A stretch of DNA of 64,000 bases, taken from positions 1 to 64,000 of the forward strand of contig BDDC01000230.1 of assembly GCA_001662425.1 (NCBI GenBank), given 5' to 3'. Shown one piece after another: positions 33,444 through 44,300 of the stretch. Under the pieces are notes generated by a model. It was not told where the DNA came from. It made no database searches and was given only the letters and a program-made list of their open reading frames with translations. How positions within the stretch are numbered: position 1 is the stretch's first letter; every line of letters starts with the position of its first letter. The position numbers and the translations under genes are program-made. This DNA is from Chlamydomonas sphaeroides (Eukaryota; Chlorophyta; Chlorophyceae; Chlamydomonadales; Chlamydomonadaceae).

Positions 33444-35939
33444 CTACAGCGGCTCGGGGCAGGTGTTGCGCCCCAGTGCCACCAGGCCCCGCACCAGGTT
33501 CACGAACTCGGCGCCGAACTCCAGCAGGCCGCCCGCGTCGCGCGCGCCCATGAACGCAATCACAGGTCCCACCGCCAGGTTCACGGGGCTCTGGTTGCAC
33601 ACGCTCCAGTCCACGGCGCACTCAGCGGCGGAGGCCCAGCCGCAGTCAATGAAGCGGTGGTTGAAGAATGCGAGCGAGTCGCAGCGCTGCCAGCACACGC
33701 CAGCCACCTTGATGTAGCCGCGGGGGCAGTCCCGGAACCAATCGACCCAACTGCGCTTGGTGCACTTGGATATGTCGGTCTGGCGGGAGCCGGGCGCGCA
33801 GGCGCCGCAGTCGCCGGGGCAGGAGCGGCAGTTCTCCCAGGCGCCGATCTGAGCAAAGGAGCTGCACTGGCCGTTGCCGCAGCAGGGCCGGCCGTTGCAG
33901 GGGTCGAAGAAGCCGCAGGCCGTGGGCGTCCAGCATTGCCGGCCCTGGCCTACGTACGGGAAGATCGGACAGGGGCACCGGATCGTGGACACGTACGACA
34001 GTTGGGTACGGATGCGCACGGGCTGCAGCTACATGGGCCTGCTGGCGGTCCGTCCCTGCTGGTCGGCGGTACGGCATGCGCACGGACGCAGCGAGCAGCA
34101 GGCGCTGCCCCCCGTGAGACCTGCAGCCGTCCTGCCCTGCCTCCCCTAGCCAAGGGGCCGCTGCACGGCAGCGAGCGCTCACATCGGCCGCCCGAGCAGC
34201 TGGTGCCGGAGGCGCAGCGGTTGCCACAGGCGCCGCAGTTGTTGGGGTCAGTGGCGGTGTTGACGCAGGCGCCGCCGCACACGCTGCCAGAGCAGGTGCT
34301 GGCGCGGCCGGCGTCCTTGGTGCCCGACACGGCGCCCGGCAGGTGCACGAAGCCGGCGTCGCGGCCGGACGGGGCGGCGTCGCGTTTCTTGAGATAGCAG
34401 TAGTTCTGTGTGCATGCGGGCCGGGCGCGGCAGGGCGCGATAGATTCGTTGGTGCACATACATGTGTGCGGGCTCCCCCTGTCGTGACAGGATCCTGGGA
34501 TGGGCGAAGGCAAGGGCCTGCTCGCACCGCGTGCCCCTTAGAGCTTGGGGCGCTGCCCCTCGGCGCGCGCCCGCAACAGCGTCACAGCAGCCACAGTGCC
34601 GGGGGCCGTGCCTCACTTACTTGGTAGAATACCCAGCCGTAGCAGTTGCCGTCGCCGTCGCAGGAGCCGCAGCAGCTGCTGTGCGAGGAGGCCCAGAAGC
34701 TGCGGTACTCAGAGTCCTTGCGCCCCCAGTCAAAGTTCCAGTTGACCTGTGTGCAGGCGCCTGCGAGGCACGGCCGGGGCACGGCGGAGGCGCACCGCAT
34801 CATTTACAGACCGTGTGCTCGGGGCCGTGGTGCGCTCCCCAGCTGCGGTCTTAATAGGTCAGGCAGTATCTGCTAGCGGTGCCATGGTGGGGCTTGCGCA
34901 CGGGGGCGCGCCGCAGGCTTGTGCCGTGGAGTGCTCGGGAGCTCCCACCCGCATGTGTGAGCGCGCGGCGGCCCGCTGCCGCCGTCGCGTTGGCCGCCAC
35001 CGGCTCCACGGCGCCGTCGGCGTCGTAGATCTGGACGGCCGCCTCCGCCAGCGCCAGGTCGCTGGCCTTGACCCCCAGCCGCACGAAGCAGGCGGCGCGC
35101 GCCTCGAGCGCCGCCAGGCCGCCGCAGCGCGCGCAGTCGGCCGCGCGCTTGCCATCCTGGGTCCAGGGGTGGCGTGGGCGGGGCGGGGAGTGAATCATGA
35201 CCTGGATGGGCAGCCTCACGTCACGGATCCCTAGGCCTCGTGTTGCACATAGTGTAGGCCTCATGTCCCGCACGTTCGTGTAAGTGCAAATCAGATTTCG
35301 GCTGTGCTATACGAGCATCAGCGTCAGGAGTAGAGGTGTACAGCCCGGCAAGCGTACATGCTGCTGCAGTGTGCGTACGTGTCTGGATGCCATGCCGGCG
35401 ATGCAGCTAGAAGAACAATGGCTGCACGCCGCCTAGCAAGGCGTGCTACCACCAGCGCCGGCACCACGCTAGTGAGGCGCCGTGTGCTACCAGCCGCGCG
35501 GTTACGGTAGTTTCGTTCGGACTGCGCTGCGTGCGCGCGTGGTGCCCTCACGCACCTGCAGGCACAGCACGCACGAGCTCTGGCCGTGGGCTGCCTGGGC
35601 GGCCTGCATGCAACTGCGGCACGCCGGCGCCGATCCCACGAACTGCACGCAGTAGCTGCACAGCGACTGCTGGAAGCCTGCGCGCGGTGAGGGATGCGGC
35701 GGGTTCGGCGGGATGTGACAAGCGGGATGCGCGTCGCGTCGCTTACTTGTCCTGATGTATGAAGCCGATGTACAGATGTCCATGGCGTTGTCACGGCCGC
35801 CTGTGGGCGCGCCGCGCAGGCCGCGCGAATGCGCGACAGCAGCATCGCGTTCGGCCGCGGAGCTCGCGATGCCGCCGGCCACCGCGATGGCAGCCATCGC
35901 CATAGCTAGAAGCAGGCGTAAGATCGACGTCGCGCACAT
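33444..35939 (-). CDS. Secreted cysteine-rich protein with PAN-like and Stig1-like segments
   Basis: Six exons on the minus strand (35939-35747, 35677-35556, 35156-34949, 34760-34621, 34405-34183, 33949-33444) give 463 residues in consistent phase. It begins with a clear signal peptide (MCATSILRLLLAMAMAAIAVAGGIA, shown only in part here: hydrophobic core LLLAMAMAAIAVAG). Residues about 66-105 carry paired Cys motifs (CSYCVQFVG, CRSCMQAAQ, CVLCLQ). Around 180-235 a PAN/Apple-like stretch reads CCGSCDGDGNCYGWVFYQN with CYLK. Around 260-290 CGGACVNTATDPNNCGACGN resembles the Stig1 family. The C-terminal 165 residues have about 20 Cys. Role probably in the cell wall or extracellular matrix; no enzyme motif seen. 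The start is the first Met before the signal peptide. Confidence 0.78.
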
Positions 35940-37807
35940 GTTGGCAAGCTCAATGTCGTCGACGAAACAGCTACGTACGTTTCGTTATATGTCACCTTAT
36001 GTCAGCGCGACCCAGGGCGGCCTTGCTTTGCAGTGCAACAGGCTGTCAAGGGCTTATATGGCACCTGATCCATGGAGTCACGATGCGGGTCTATGGTGGG
36101 CGTTCGCCGCGCATCTTCGTTACGGACCTGCTGGTCCGGCCGTGTCCGGCGCGGCGTTAGCTTCCTGCACCTCCAAAGCTCCTATGGTCGGCCAAGGCCG
36201 CTTCCGTCAAGGCGCCAGCGCGCCGTCAGTCAGGCGCCTCGGCATCTGCTTGCTTCCAGTGCCCAGCCGGCTTTGTCATCCCATAAAGTCCTCGCAGCAG
36301 GACCGACCAGGGGAGCTCCCCTGGGACCGACCGACCAGCGTGCGCACGGGTGCCATCCTAGGGGGCTACGCCCCCCTGCTCGCTGCGAAGGGGGTGGGCC
36401 ACGTGCCAAAACGTACGGCTAACCGGCAGCCCGGGCAGTAACTATACCGTTGGGAGCAGGCACGTGCAGCCTTCCATCGCAGCAGGCCACCTCTTTATGT
36501 GGGCGCGTCAGCTCGGCGACCGCCCCTCCTGCTCCAAACCTCCCCAGCTGCGCATGGGTGCATGGCTCGCCCCCAAAGGAGGCCACCCAGACCAGTTACC
36601 TACGGAACGGGGCAAGCCAACCGTCCTCCACCCTTCTGCCGCTATATATGCCCCTATCCTCGCGGCCAAGAGCGGGACGGCACTCCTCTGTTAGAGCCCC
36701 GCGGCTGCTATCGCTGGGACGGCGGTACGAGGAGGTCGACACCAGTCATCAGCGCTGATTTATTACCAAGCGGGATGCGCCGCGGCCACAGGCCTCCATG
36801 AACAGCACGCACCCATGCCGTGCCATGCGGGCGCCCGCATGCAGCCGCCCCTCGCCAGGGGCCCACGGGGCCCGCGGCCGAGGGCGGCCGGTGGGGTCCC
36901 ATGCCTGTGCAACAGCAGCAGCACCCACAACACATCCCAAGCAAGGGCACCAGCACCAGCATCCAAGCGTGTGGCGCAGTCGCCTTGCTTGTTGTGCACT
37001 CAACACCACCGTACCACCAGCGGCCACCAAACAAAGCGAGCTGCGCCCATACCACATCGCAGTCTTCGTCTGGGTGGTGGGACCCTTGCCCGCCCATTCC
37101 GGATGGAGCCAACTCGTCTTACCACAGGCCGCTGGCCAGGCCGAGGAATCATGGGACCCGGAGCATCCCCGCGCCCACCCAACGCAAACGACAGACAGAC
37201 CCTCCGCATTGCATTCCACCGCCCCCACGCCGAGTGGCCAGTGCGCCCGCCCTCCCTGCCCCCGCTGCTCGACGGAACTCCCCCAGAATGCAGATTCAGG
37301 CTGCTGGCCTTGGCTTCGTCGTCTTGATACCCCCGCCTCGCCATCGCGCCCGTCCACGGCGCCGCACCTCGCATGCACCCTTACCCCCGCAGCCTTCGCA
37401 GCCACCGTCGCACCCCTCTCAGTCCCCGCAGTCCCCGCAGCAGCCCTCCCCGCCCACGTCGCCCATGCCCATGTCAGCCGCGCCGCCAAGGTCGCCCATG
37501 CCTGCGGCCGCAGCACGGGGAGGACCACACATGGCGGCGCGTCGGCGGCACAGCAGCGCAAGTGGCCCCGCCTGTCCTTGACTCCAGCCCCACTCTTTCC
37601 CTCCAGCCCGACACGAGGCATGCGTTGCACTCCCGCCCCTTCGTCTCCCCCAACGACGATCGCACATCGATGCTGCCCGCCCGGCCCTCGGTCCGCCGCC
37701 ACACAGGGGCCCGCTGCCCGCTCCCCGCCCAGCCTGTGCGACTGCCGAACGCAAAGGCCGCGCCCACACCCAGGCCCGCCAGCGGCGCCGCCGATGGCGC
37801 ACTTGGC

Positions 37808-38182
37808 CTACCGAGTTTTGCGCTTGCCGGCCTTGGCCAGGGCGGGGGGGGGCGGGGAGCAGGGGCGCAGGATGTGGGGTACCATGCCTGCGGTGCGCGG
37901 GCCGCGGGCTGCGGTGCGCGCAGGCATGCCGCCCTGCTGCCACATGGGCCGGTGGCTCAGCAGCTGCCAGCCCTCCCGTGCGCGGCGCTTCAGCCAGCCG
38001 GGCTGCTGCCGTCCCCGGCCCCGCAGGCCCCCAGGCCCTTGAGAACCCGCGGGTCCGCTGGCCCGGCCGCACCTGCTGCTTCTTCTTTGCGTACGCGGCC
38101 ATGTTCCAGAAGTACGAGGAGGCGAGGCCCAGTCGCAAGGGCAAAGGAGGAGGCGAGGCGCACGCGCGGCTGCCGCACCGCG
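37808..38182 (-). other. Possible small gene, strand unclear
   Basis: On the minus strand a frame of 76 codons from an acceptor at 38038 to a stop at 37808 reads WLKRRAREGWQLLSHRPMW and ends AKAGKRKTR. It joins in phase to an upstream exon ending RVRKEEAA. On the plus strand, exons 38110-38182 (KYEEARPSRKGKGGGEA) and 38323-38469 (EHVRGLAWMAEDDAPPEAAN) also join in phase. Both cannot be right. Neither matches a family I recognise. Confidence 0.25.
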
Positions 38183-38699
38183 GTGAGTTCACGATATGGG
38201 TGGTAGCTTAGGGCGTGGGTAATGGTGGCAGATCTGTAGTGTCGCCGGGACAGGTGCTATGTAGGATCAGAACCTCATGTTTTGTGCTTGCCCGCTCCAA
38301 ATAAAGGGGCTGGCCTGCTGAGGGGCAACAAGGACGCCGGTGCGGCGCCGAGCACGGGAGTCGGCGGCAGCTGGCCCAAACCAGGAGCACGTGCGTGGGC
38401 TGGCATGGATGGCCGAGGATGATGCGCCACCCGAGGCGGCTAACACCAACAAGGGGCAGCGCAAGAAGGGTAAGCAATCTCGGCAGGGGTCAGCTAACCA
38501 AATAATTATCGGCGCCGGCGTCGACGTCGACGGACGCCCGGGTCGGGGATTTCGCCACGTACCACAGCGTCACACAGCGCAGTCGCGCATTGCCGCATAA
38601 GTTGCATAATTTAAGCAACACATGTGTGTTGCTTGCAGAAATCGGAATACAGGTGTTGTTGATGGGGTTCCAGGTTGCGTGGCTAGGGGCGCGGCCGCA

Positions 38700-39070
38700 C
38701 ACGCGGGGTGTATGTGCCGCCGTGAACGCGGCGGCCCCTGTGACTACATATTCCTTGCGTGCCTGGGGTCCTAAGGCCGCGGCATGCGAAAGCGCGCATG
38801 TGCGCACACGAGCGAACGAGGTAGGCACGGACACGCCGCATTCTTGGCGGGCTTGCTGCTGGACTGCAATATTGTCACAGTCCACACGCGCGTTTCGGCG
38901 TGCGATGCGCCGTATTTTGAGTCCCGAGGTGGCGTGCGCTTAGCTCGGGGGGCGCGGGGCCGGTATGGCCCATATAAGTTGGGACGGGCGGGCCCACGGC
39001 TTGGCGAGGGCAAGGGTACATATGCGCAGGAGAGCTGCGGCGCGCCGCGACGGCGCGGCCATCGACACCC
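38700..39070 (+). repeat. Dispersed repeat, copy A
   Basis: This stretch shares its order of blocks with 50005-50335: GACTACATA, then a CCTAAGGCCGCGGCATGCGA-like block, then a spacer, then GCGCCGCGACGGCGCGGCC. Spacers have diverged in length and sequence. It is probably a non-autonomous mobile element or its remnant; no terminal repeats could be fixed by eye. Confidence 0.65.
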
Positions 39071-40062
39071 ACCCACCAAGTGCCGCTCGTGGTTATTCTG
39101 TCGGCAACGTGGGGCGGTCGCCGCCTTGATACCTTTTGTAACTCGTGTTGCTTAGAGCTGATGGTTCAGGTGTCCTAGGTGTTTCGAGGTTTCTCCGGTG
39201 CTTGGGCCTACGGCCTAGGGGTGTTGCACGGCTGGAACCCTTGGATGGGGTCGGACAGTGCAACAAGTTCAACAACTAGGCGGCGTTCCTGCCGAAGGAG
39301 CGCGCTGCTTGCCAACGTGACATCGTTGAGCGTGCGAAGTCGCCGTTGCCCCCCGACGGAACCCAGCCAGGCTCAGGCCTCGAGTCGTGTCGAGGCCGCC
39401 GCAGCAGTCAATACAGAGCCTGTGGGGAACTCTGCGGGGTCTGCAGCTCGGACTGCACATCGTGCACTCGTCCCTCGCACACTCCCTTCCCTACACGTGT
39501 CAGCCCGACGACCGCCCCACCCTGCCGCCACAGCCCCACCCATGCGTGCGCCGGCCAGCCCCACTCTAGCCAGCACGTCAGCCACCCCTTCTTCTTCTCC
39601 CCCTCACCCTGCGCATCAGCCGGCCCCCGTGCAGCGCGCGCTCCTTCCAGCCCCTTGCTTCCCTCGCCTGCCCCTCAGCCCGTCGCTGGCAGCCGTATGG
39701 CCGCCGCCCGCCGTCGCGTCTTGCGGCCCTTTCTTTCTGCCCTCCCCTCCCAGACAGTTTACACACTGCCACTGGCGCGGGATAGACTACCTTAATATTG
39801 ACTACGCCGCCCCGACGGCCCGCACAAACCTGCTGCGCGATACCTGTTGGCGACGACTGTCTACTGACCAAGTCGCCGCGCGCCTACCCCATTCCACAGG
39901 TTCGCTTCCGGTTGCGTTATTTTGTTGGGCTGGGACGCTAGGCGCCAGTGGTAGTTCATTGGTCTCTGGGAATTACGCACCACCCGGTGAGTCCGCCGGC
40001 TGCTGCGTGCCGCTGCGTGGTTCAACCCTCCCTTGTTTGCATGTTCGCCTGCTCGGCCCCCC

Positions 40063-40110
40063 GCCGCAGCGGCTATGGATGGATTTACGGATTCGCAGGC
40101 TCGCAGGTTC
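40063..40110 (+). repeat. Dispersed repeat fragment (partner of 12640)
   Basis: Contains CTATGGATGGATTTACGG followed by CAGGCTCGCAGGTTC, nearly identical to the reverse complement of 12650-12695. Open frame MDGFTDSQARRF, as in the other copy. Confidence 0.75.
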
Positions 40111-41374
40111 AGGGGTTTGGCTTCGTTGTTATTTTTAGCCTGTCAATCGCTGCCCTCAATCGCTGCCCATTCTGCGGCCGCCTTATCCACCCATGGTGTT
40201 GATCAGCGCAGGGTCAGGAATCAGGGCAATGAAGTCAACCATAGCTGAGGCGCGGCCTCCAGCGAGCGCACCATCGGAGTCAAAACTTGAAGGGCTGGCG
40301 GCCCGGCGCGCGGGGGAACGGTCAGGCTCGGGGGTACGATAGTCATCTAGACAGACAGTAATCAAGACAACGGCATCGATTGTGGCTTTGGCCTGGACAG
40401 CGGCTGCGGCCGGAGGCGCTTGCTCCCCGGCCGGAGAGGCCGCTGCGGTTGCTGGTGCCTCAATGCCGTGTAGTCATGCAAAGTTATGTATGCGCGAGGT
40501 GGGGACTGCAGCCACGGAAGTGGCACTCAGTTGCCGAAATCATCAGACTGGGCTTGTGGGCTGGGCACGACGTGGGGTGGAGCTAGGCGGGGCGAGGCGG
40601 GGGTGGGGTGGGCGCAAGGGGTGTGAGGGAGGTGGGGGCTCGCAGGGGGTAACAGGCCGGGAGCAGCAGCTGACCCCCGCATTTACAACACGAAACTTGG
40701 TTACATTGCCGCACCCCAGAAACCTCCGTGAAACCACATGTGTTGAATAATATCTTCCTACCCTAGCAGCAGACTTCAGTGTCACGTAACACTTTGCGTC
40801 ACAAATATATTGTGAGTCGCGCTCGACGCGGTGGTCACATTGTAGAGGTGAGCTTACCTACCTCTGTTGCTGCCGAGAGCCCCGCCGCTGGCCGGGTAGG
40901 TAGGGCCGGGTGTGAAGTAAGGCGACATGCGCGCAGCTGCGCGTCGGCTGCGCGCCGCCTGCAGCCAGAGCTTACCCCTCAGTATGCTCCTCGCATCACG
41001 CTGGCAAAGCATGTGCCTCGAAGCCCAGCTTCCCTCCACGTACGATGCGCTTCTTACGAGCTGCTGATAGTGGTCTTCCTTGCCGGGGCATTCCTGCTTG
41101 AGGCTTTACGGATGTCAGATGTCCAAAATAATGCTTGCGCCCGAATTTGCGTGACCTTTCTCGCGGATGAGCGTATGAAAGTGATGCCACGACGCCCCTA
41201 CCTCGCGACGCCCCTGGTGACGAGCGACGCCCCCGTATTCCTGCATGGCTGGTGATGTGTTCATGCACATTCGATTGCTCACCCTTTGCATGAACCAAAA
41301 TACCCACGTGGCCCCGCCGCAGGCTTACCCCCTGACACGCACCGCCGAGCACCTACCTGCTAGGGAGCAGCGGG

Positions 41375-44300
41375 ATGGCGGACCACCGTCGCGGCGTACC
41401 CGACAGTCGCTGCTTACCTGGCGCCCAGGGGGCATGCTGCATTAGCGCAAGCTGCAAAGGTCTCGGCCGCGGGCCCACAACCCGCAGCCCCGATGCCGAG
41501 CGCCGCCGCTGCGGCCACGCCGCGCCCGGCGGCAAGTCACTCTCGCTGGCGCTCGCTGTCGTCGTAGCCCTGGCAGCCACCTCTAACGTGCAAGGTGGGC
41601 CGGCTTGCTTGCGACGGTCGGCCACACCTGGCATTCCCAGACCTCGCCCGCCCGCCGGCACGCAACTCGCGCATGCAGCGCCTACCGAGTGCCGACGCTG
41701 CAGTGTCGCCTACGCGGTCCCAGAGCCTTTCCGCAGTCTGATGCTCACGCGCGGCCCAACCGCCACCTCCCTGCACTCGCCGCTGTGCTCCACGTATGCT
41801 GGTTGCCCGCTCGCAGGCTGTGACCCGGCCGACGCGCAGGGCGTGCTCGACATGCACAACCGCTACCGCAGGCTGCACGGCGTGGCCGACCTGACGTGGA
41901 GCGCCAGCCTGGCCGCGGGGGCGCAGGTGCGTGGCGGCACACGGCGGATAGGTGGCAGGTCTGTTTGCCTCAGCATATGCCTCAGCATCGATACGCTGCA
42001 CGCACGCCCGCCGCTGATGCTCCCGGTGTGGCTCTGCGATGCGGCATCCCGGCATGTCCCGGTACCAACCGGGGGTGACACCTAGAGCCAATTGACCCCA
42101 ACGGCACGACAGGACGCTGCAGAGCTACCAGTGTCACACAGTCGCGATCTAGTGTACGGCGCCGTACGGCTTGGTCCATTGGCACGCGCGATCAGCCCAT
42201 GTGCGCCGCACCCTACCTGCCGGGATCGGACCCGGACCGCAGGCGTGGGCTGACAACCTCAACCAGAACGCGTGCGTGCGCTTCCAACACTCAAACACGC
42301 CCGGTGAGCGTCGCCGTACCTGCCTCATTGTGCAGTAAGCGCCGTGTTCACGAGGGCACAGCTAGCTCGTGCGTCCAATCGACATCGCGGGCCTGCATGC
42401 GGAATGTACGACACGGTGTACGGCGCAGAGAGGGGGGATATGCAGCTGCGGAGCGCCGTGCGAATAATGAGCAGGCCCCTTCACCTCCACCCCGCCCACG
42501 TGCGCATCCGCCGTACACTGTATCGTACACTGTAGGCGTGGGCGAGAACCTGGCCAACGAGATGACATCCGTGCCGAGCAACCTGGGCAATTGCGTGCGC
42601 CTGGGGTCGCGGTGGTACGACACTGAGGTGGGTGGGTTGTATGTGCCGGACACAAAGCGCATGCGGGGCGGCGTGGCATGGGTCCTGTTTGCCGGTCTTC
42701 GAGGGTCTTCATCATGAATACAGCCCTACTGGACTGCTACACACTTAGCATGTGCACATGTTTGGTAGCCATGCATACCGGGACGCTCTCGATATGCGGC
42801 TTGCGAAATTCGCTGTACCCTGCCTCGCCATTCGCCTGCTGCGTGCAGCTCAAGCACTACAACTGGGCCGCTCCCGGGCAGAAGGAGAGCATCGTTCCCT
42901 GGCGCAGCGAATTGCCCGTACTCCACTTCACGGTACGCACCTCGCCCGCCCGCGCGGTCATTGGAGTGAGGTTACCATGCAGCTAGCAGGTCGTGCAGCC
43001 ATGCATGCCGAGCAAGCCTTCCGTACACAAATGACACGCATGCTTGTCGTGAATTGTACGGCAGTCACGCATGTCGTCTGCTCCTCCGTGCCCGCTGCTC
43101 GCTGCCCCCAGGCAATGGTGTGGGCGGGCACCACCCAGCTGGGCTGCGCGAGCAACGTGAACACGACGTACTTTGGCTGGACCTGCCGTACGCTCGTGTG
43201 CCGGTACGGCAACAGCTATGGCAACGTCATCGGCCAGTTCGCGAACAACGTCAAGCCCCGCACGGACGGTAGGTGCCCCCTCGTGCCGGCCACGGCATTG
43301 CCGGCATTAGTAATGACGAGCTGTGGCGAGTTTGTCCGGCAGTGGGGCTGCGACAGCCGCATGCCGTTGCTTGCAGCAGCCGTGCCCCGACCTGGCTACC
43401 CCACCCGGGGCCTTGGGGCGTACGCGTGCGGGCGGGCGCCTCATCACAGGCTGCGCGCTGACGTACGGCGGCCGTAACCCACCCCTGCCCACCCCAAGCA
43501 ACGTCGCTGCCCTCCCCGTGGACTGGGAAGGTTGCTGCAGCCATATGGGCGCGAGCCTCGGGTTCGGAGGTTGCCGACGCGGTTGCAACACCGGCAATAC
43601 ATACCCTCCCCGCCCCGCCCGCCCCGTGCGCCCGCCCTCGCTTCCCAACGAACTCGCAGGTTGCGCGCGGCCCGTGGGCTTCTGCAACCAGACAAGGGCC
43701 GTGCTGCTCAATGTAAGCAAGGGCAGGCGGGGGCTGTGTACCGCGTCGTCACTGAATCTGACGGCACGCCACGCCGCGCCAGCCTTCACTCGAGGGCTGC
43801 AGTCCCTCACCCAGAACAGGCGGTGCGCATAGCACATGGCTAGCTGCACCGCGTGGGCAAGAGCCCTGACCTCGGCATCTACCTGGAGGGGGCGTGACGG
43901 GCACGGGCCAGCCCGCACGGGCATGGCCGGGGGCTGCAGGGGCGGGCTGCCTACGGGCTGTGCGCCGGGCCTTTCCCCCCTTCCCGCCCGGGTCCGCTGC
44001 AAACAGGGGCTAGACAGGTTACTAAAGCCGCGCTTACACATCCTTTCCCACATGTATCCACTGCACGCGCCAAGACAGCTTGGATTGCGCTCCCTCTCAG
44101 GCCGACTGCCGGGACGGCGACTCGAGGATGGACTGGGCGTGCATCCAGGTGGGTGCGGTGCGGCGATCAAGCCGGGGGCGTTGCACGTTGCCGTTGCCCC
44201 CAATGCATGGCGCATCACGCCGGCGGGCATGCTAGCTAGGCGCATGACTTGTCGTGGTTGGCTCGCTGCCGCGGTGCTGCCGGAGAGCCTCCGCTGGTCG

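Larger units (their letters stand above)
35940..41374. other. 5.4-kb region without a firm gene
   Basis: Divergent promoters of two secreted-protein genes should lie at its ends. Inside it are dispersed repeats (38700-39070, 40063-40110) and one uncertain locus (37808-38470). Long frames such as 36798-38042 (+) and 36749-37702 (-) overlap, lack domains and are judged chance frames. A1,T-richer patches (38480-38640, 40680-40830, 41080-41160) carry nothing recognisable. Confidence 0.5.

Noticed and set aside
34441..34500. Extra Cys-rich coding sequence upstream of exon 5 of the minus-strand Cys-rich gene (CMCTNESIAPC)
   Set aside because: Joining it to exon 4 is out of phase at every available acceptor. 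The acceptor at 34406 joins FYQ to NYCYLK in phase, so this part is intron.
36798..38042. A 414-codon plus-strand frame and a 317-codon minus-strand frame over the same bases
   Set aside because: They exclude each other and neither shows a domain. Only a short part near 37808-38470 is kept as an uncertain locus.
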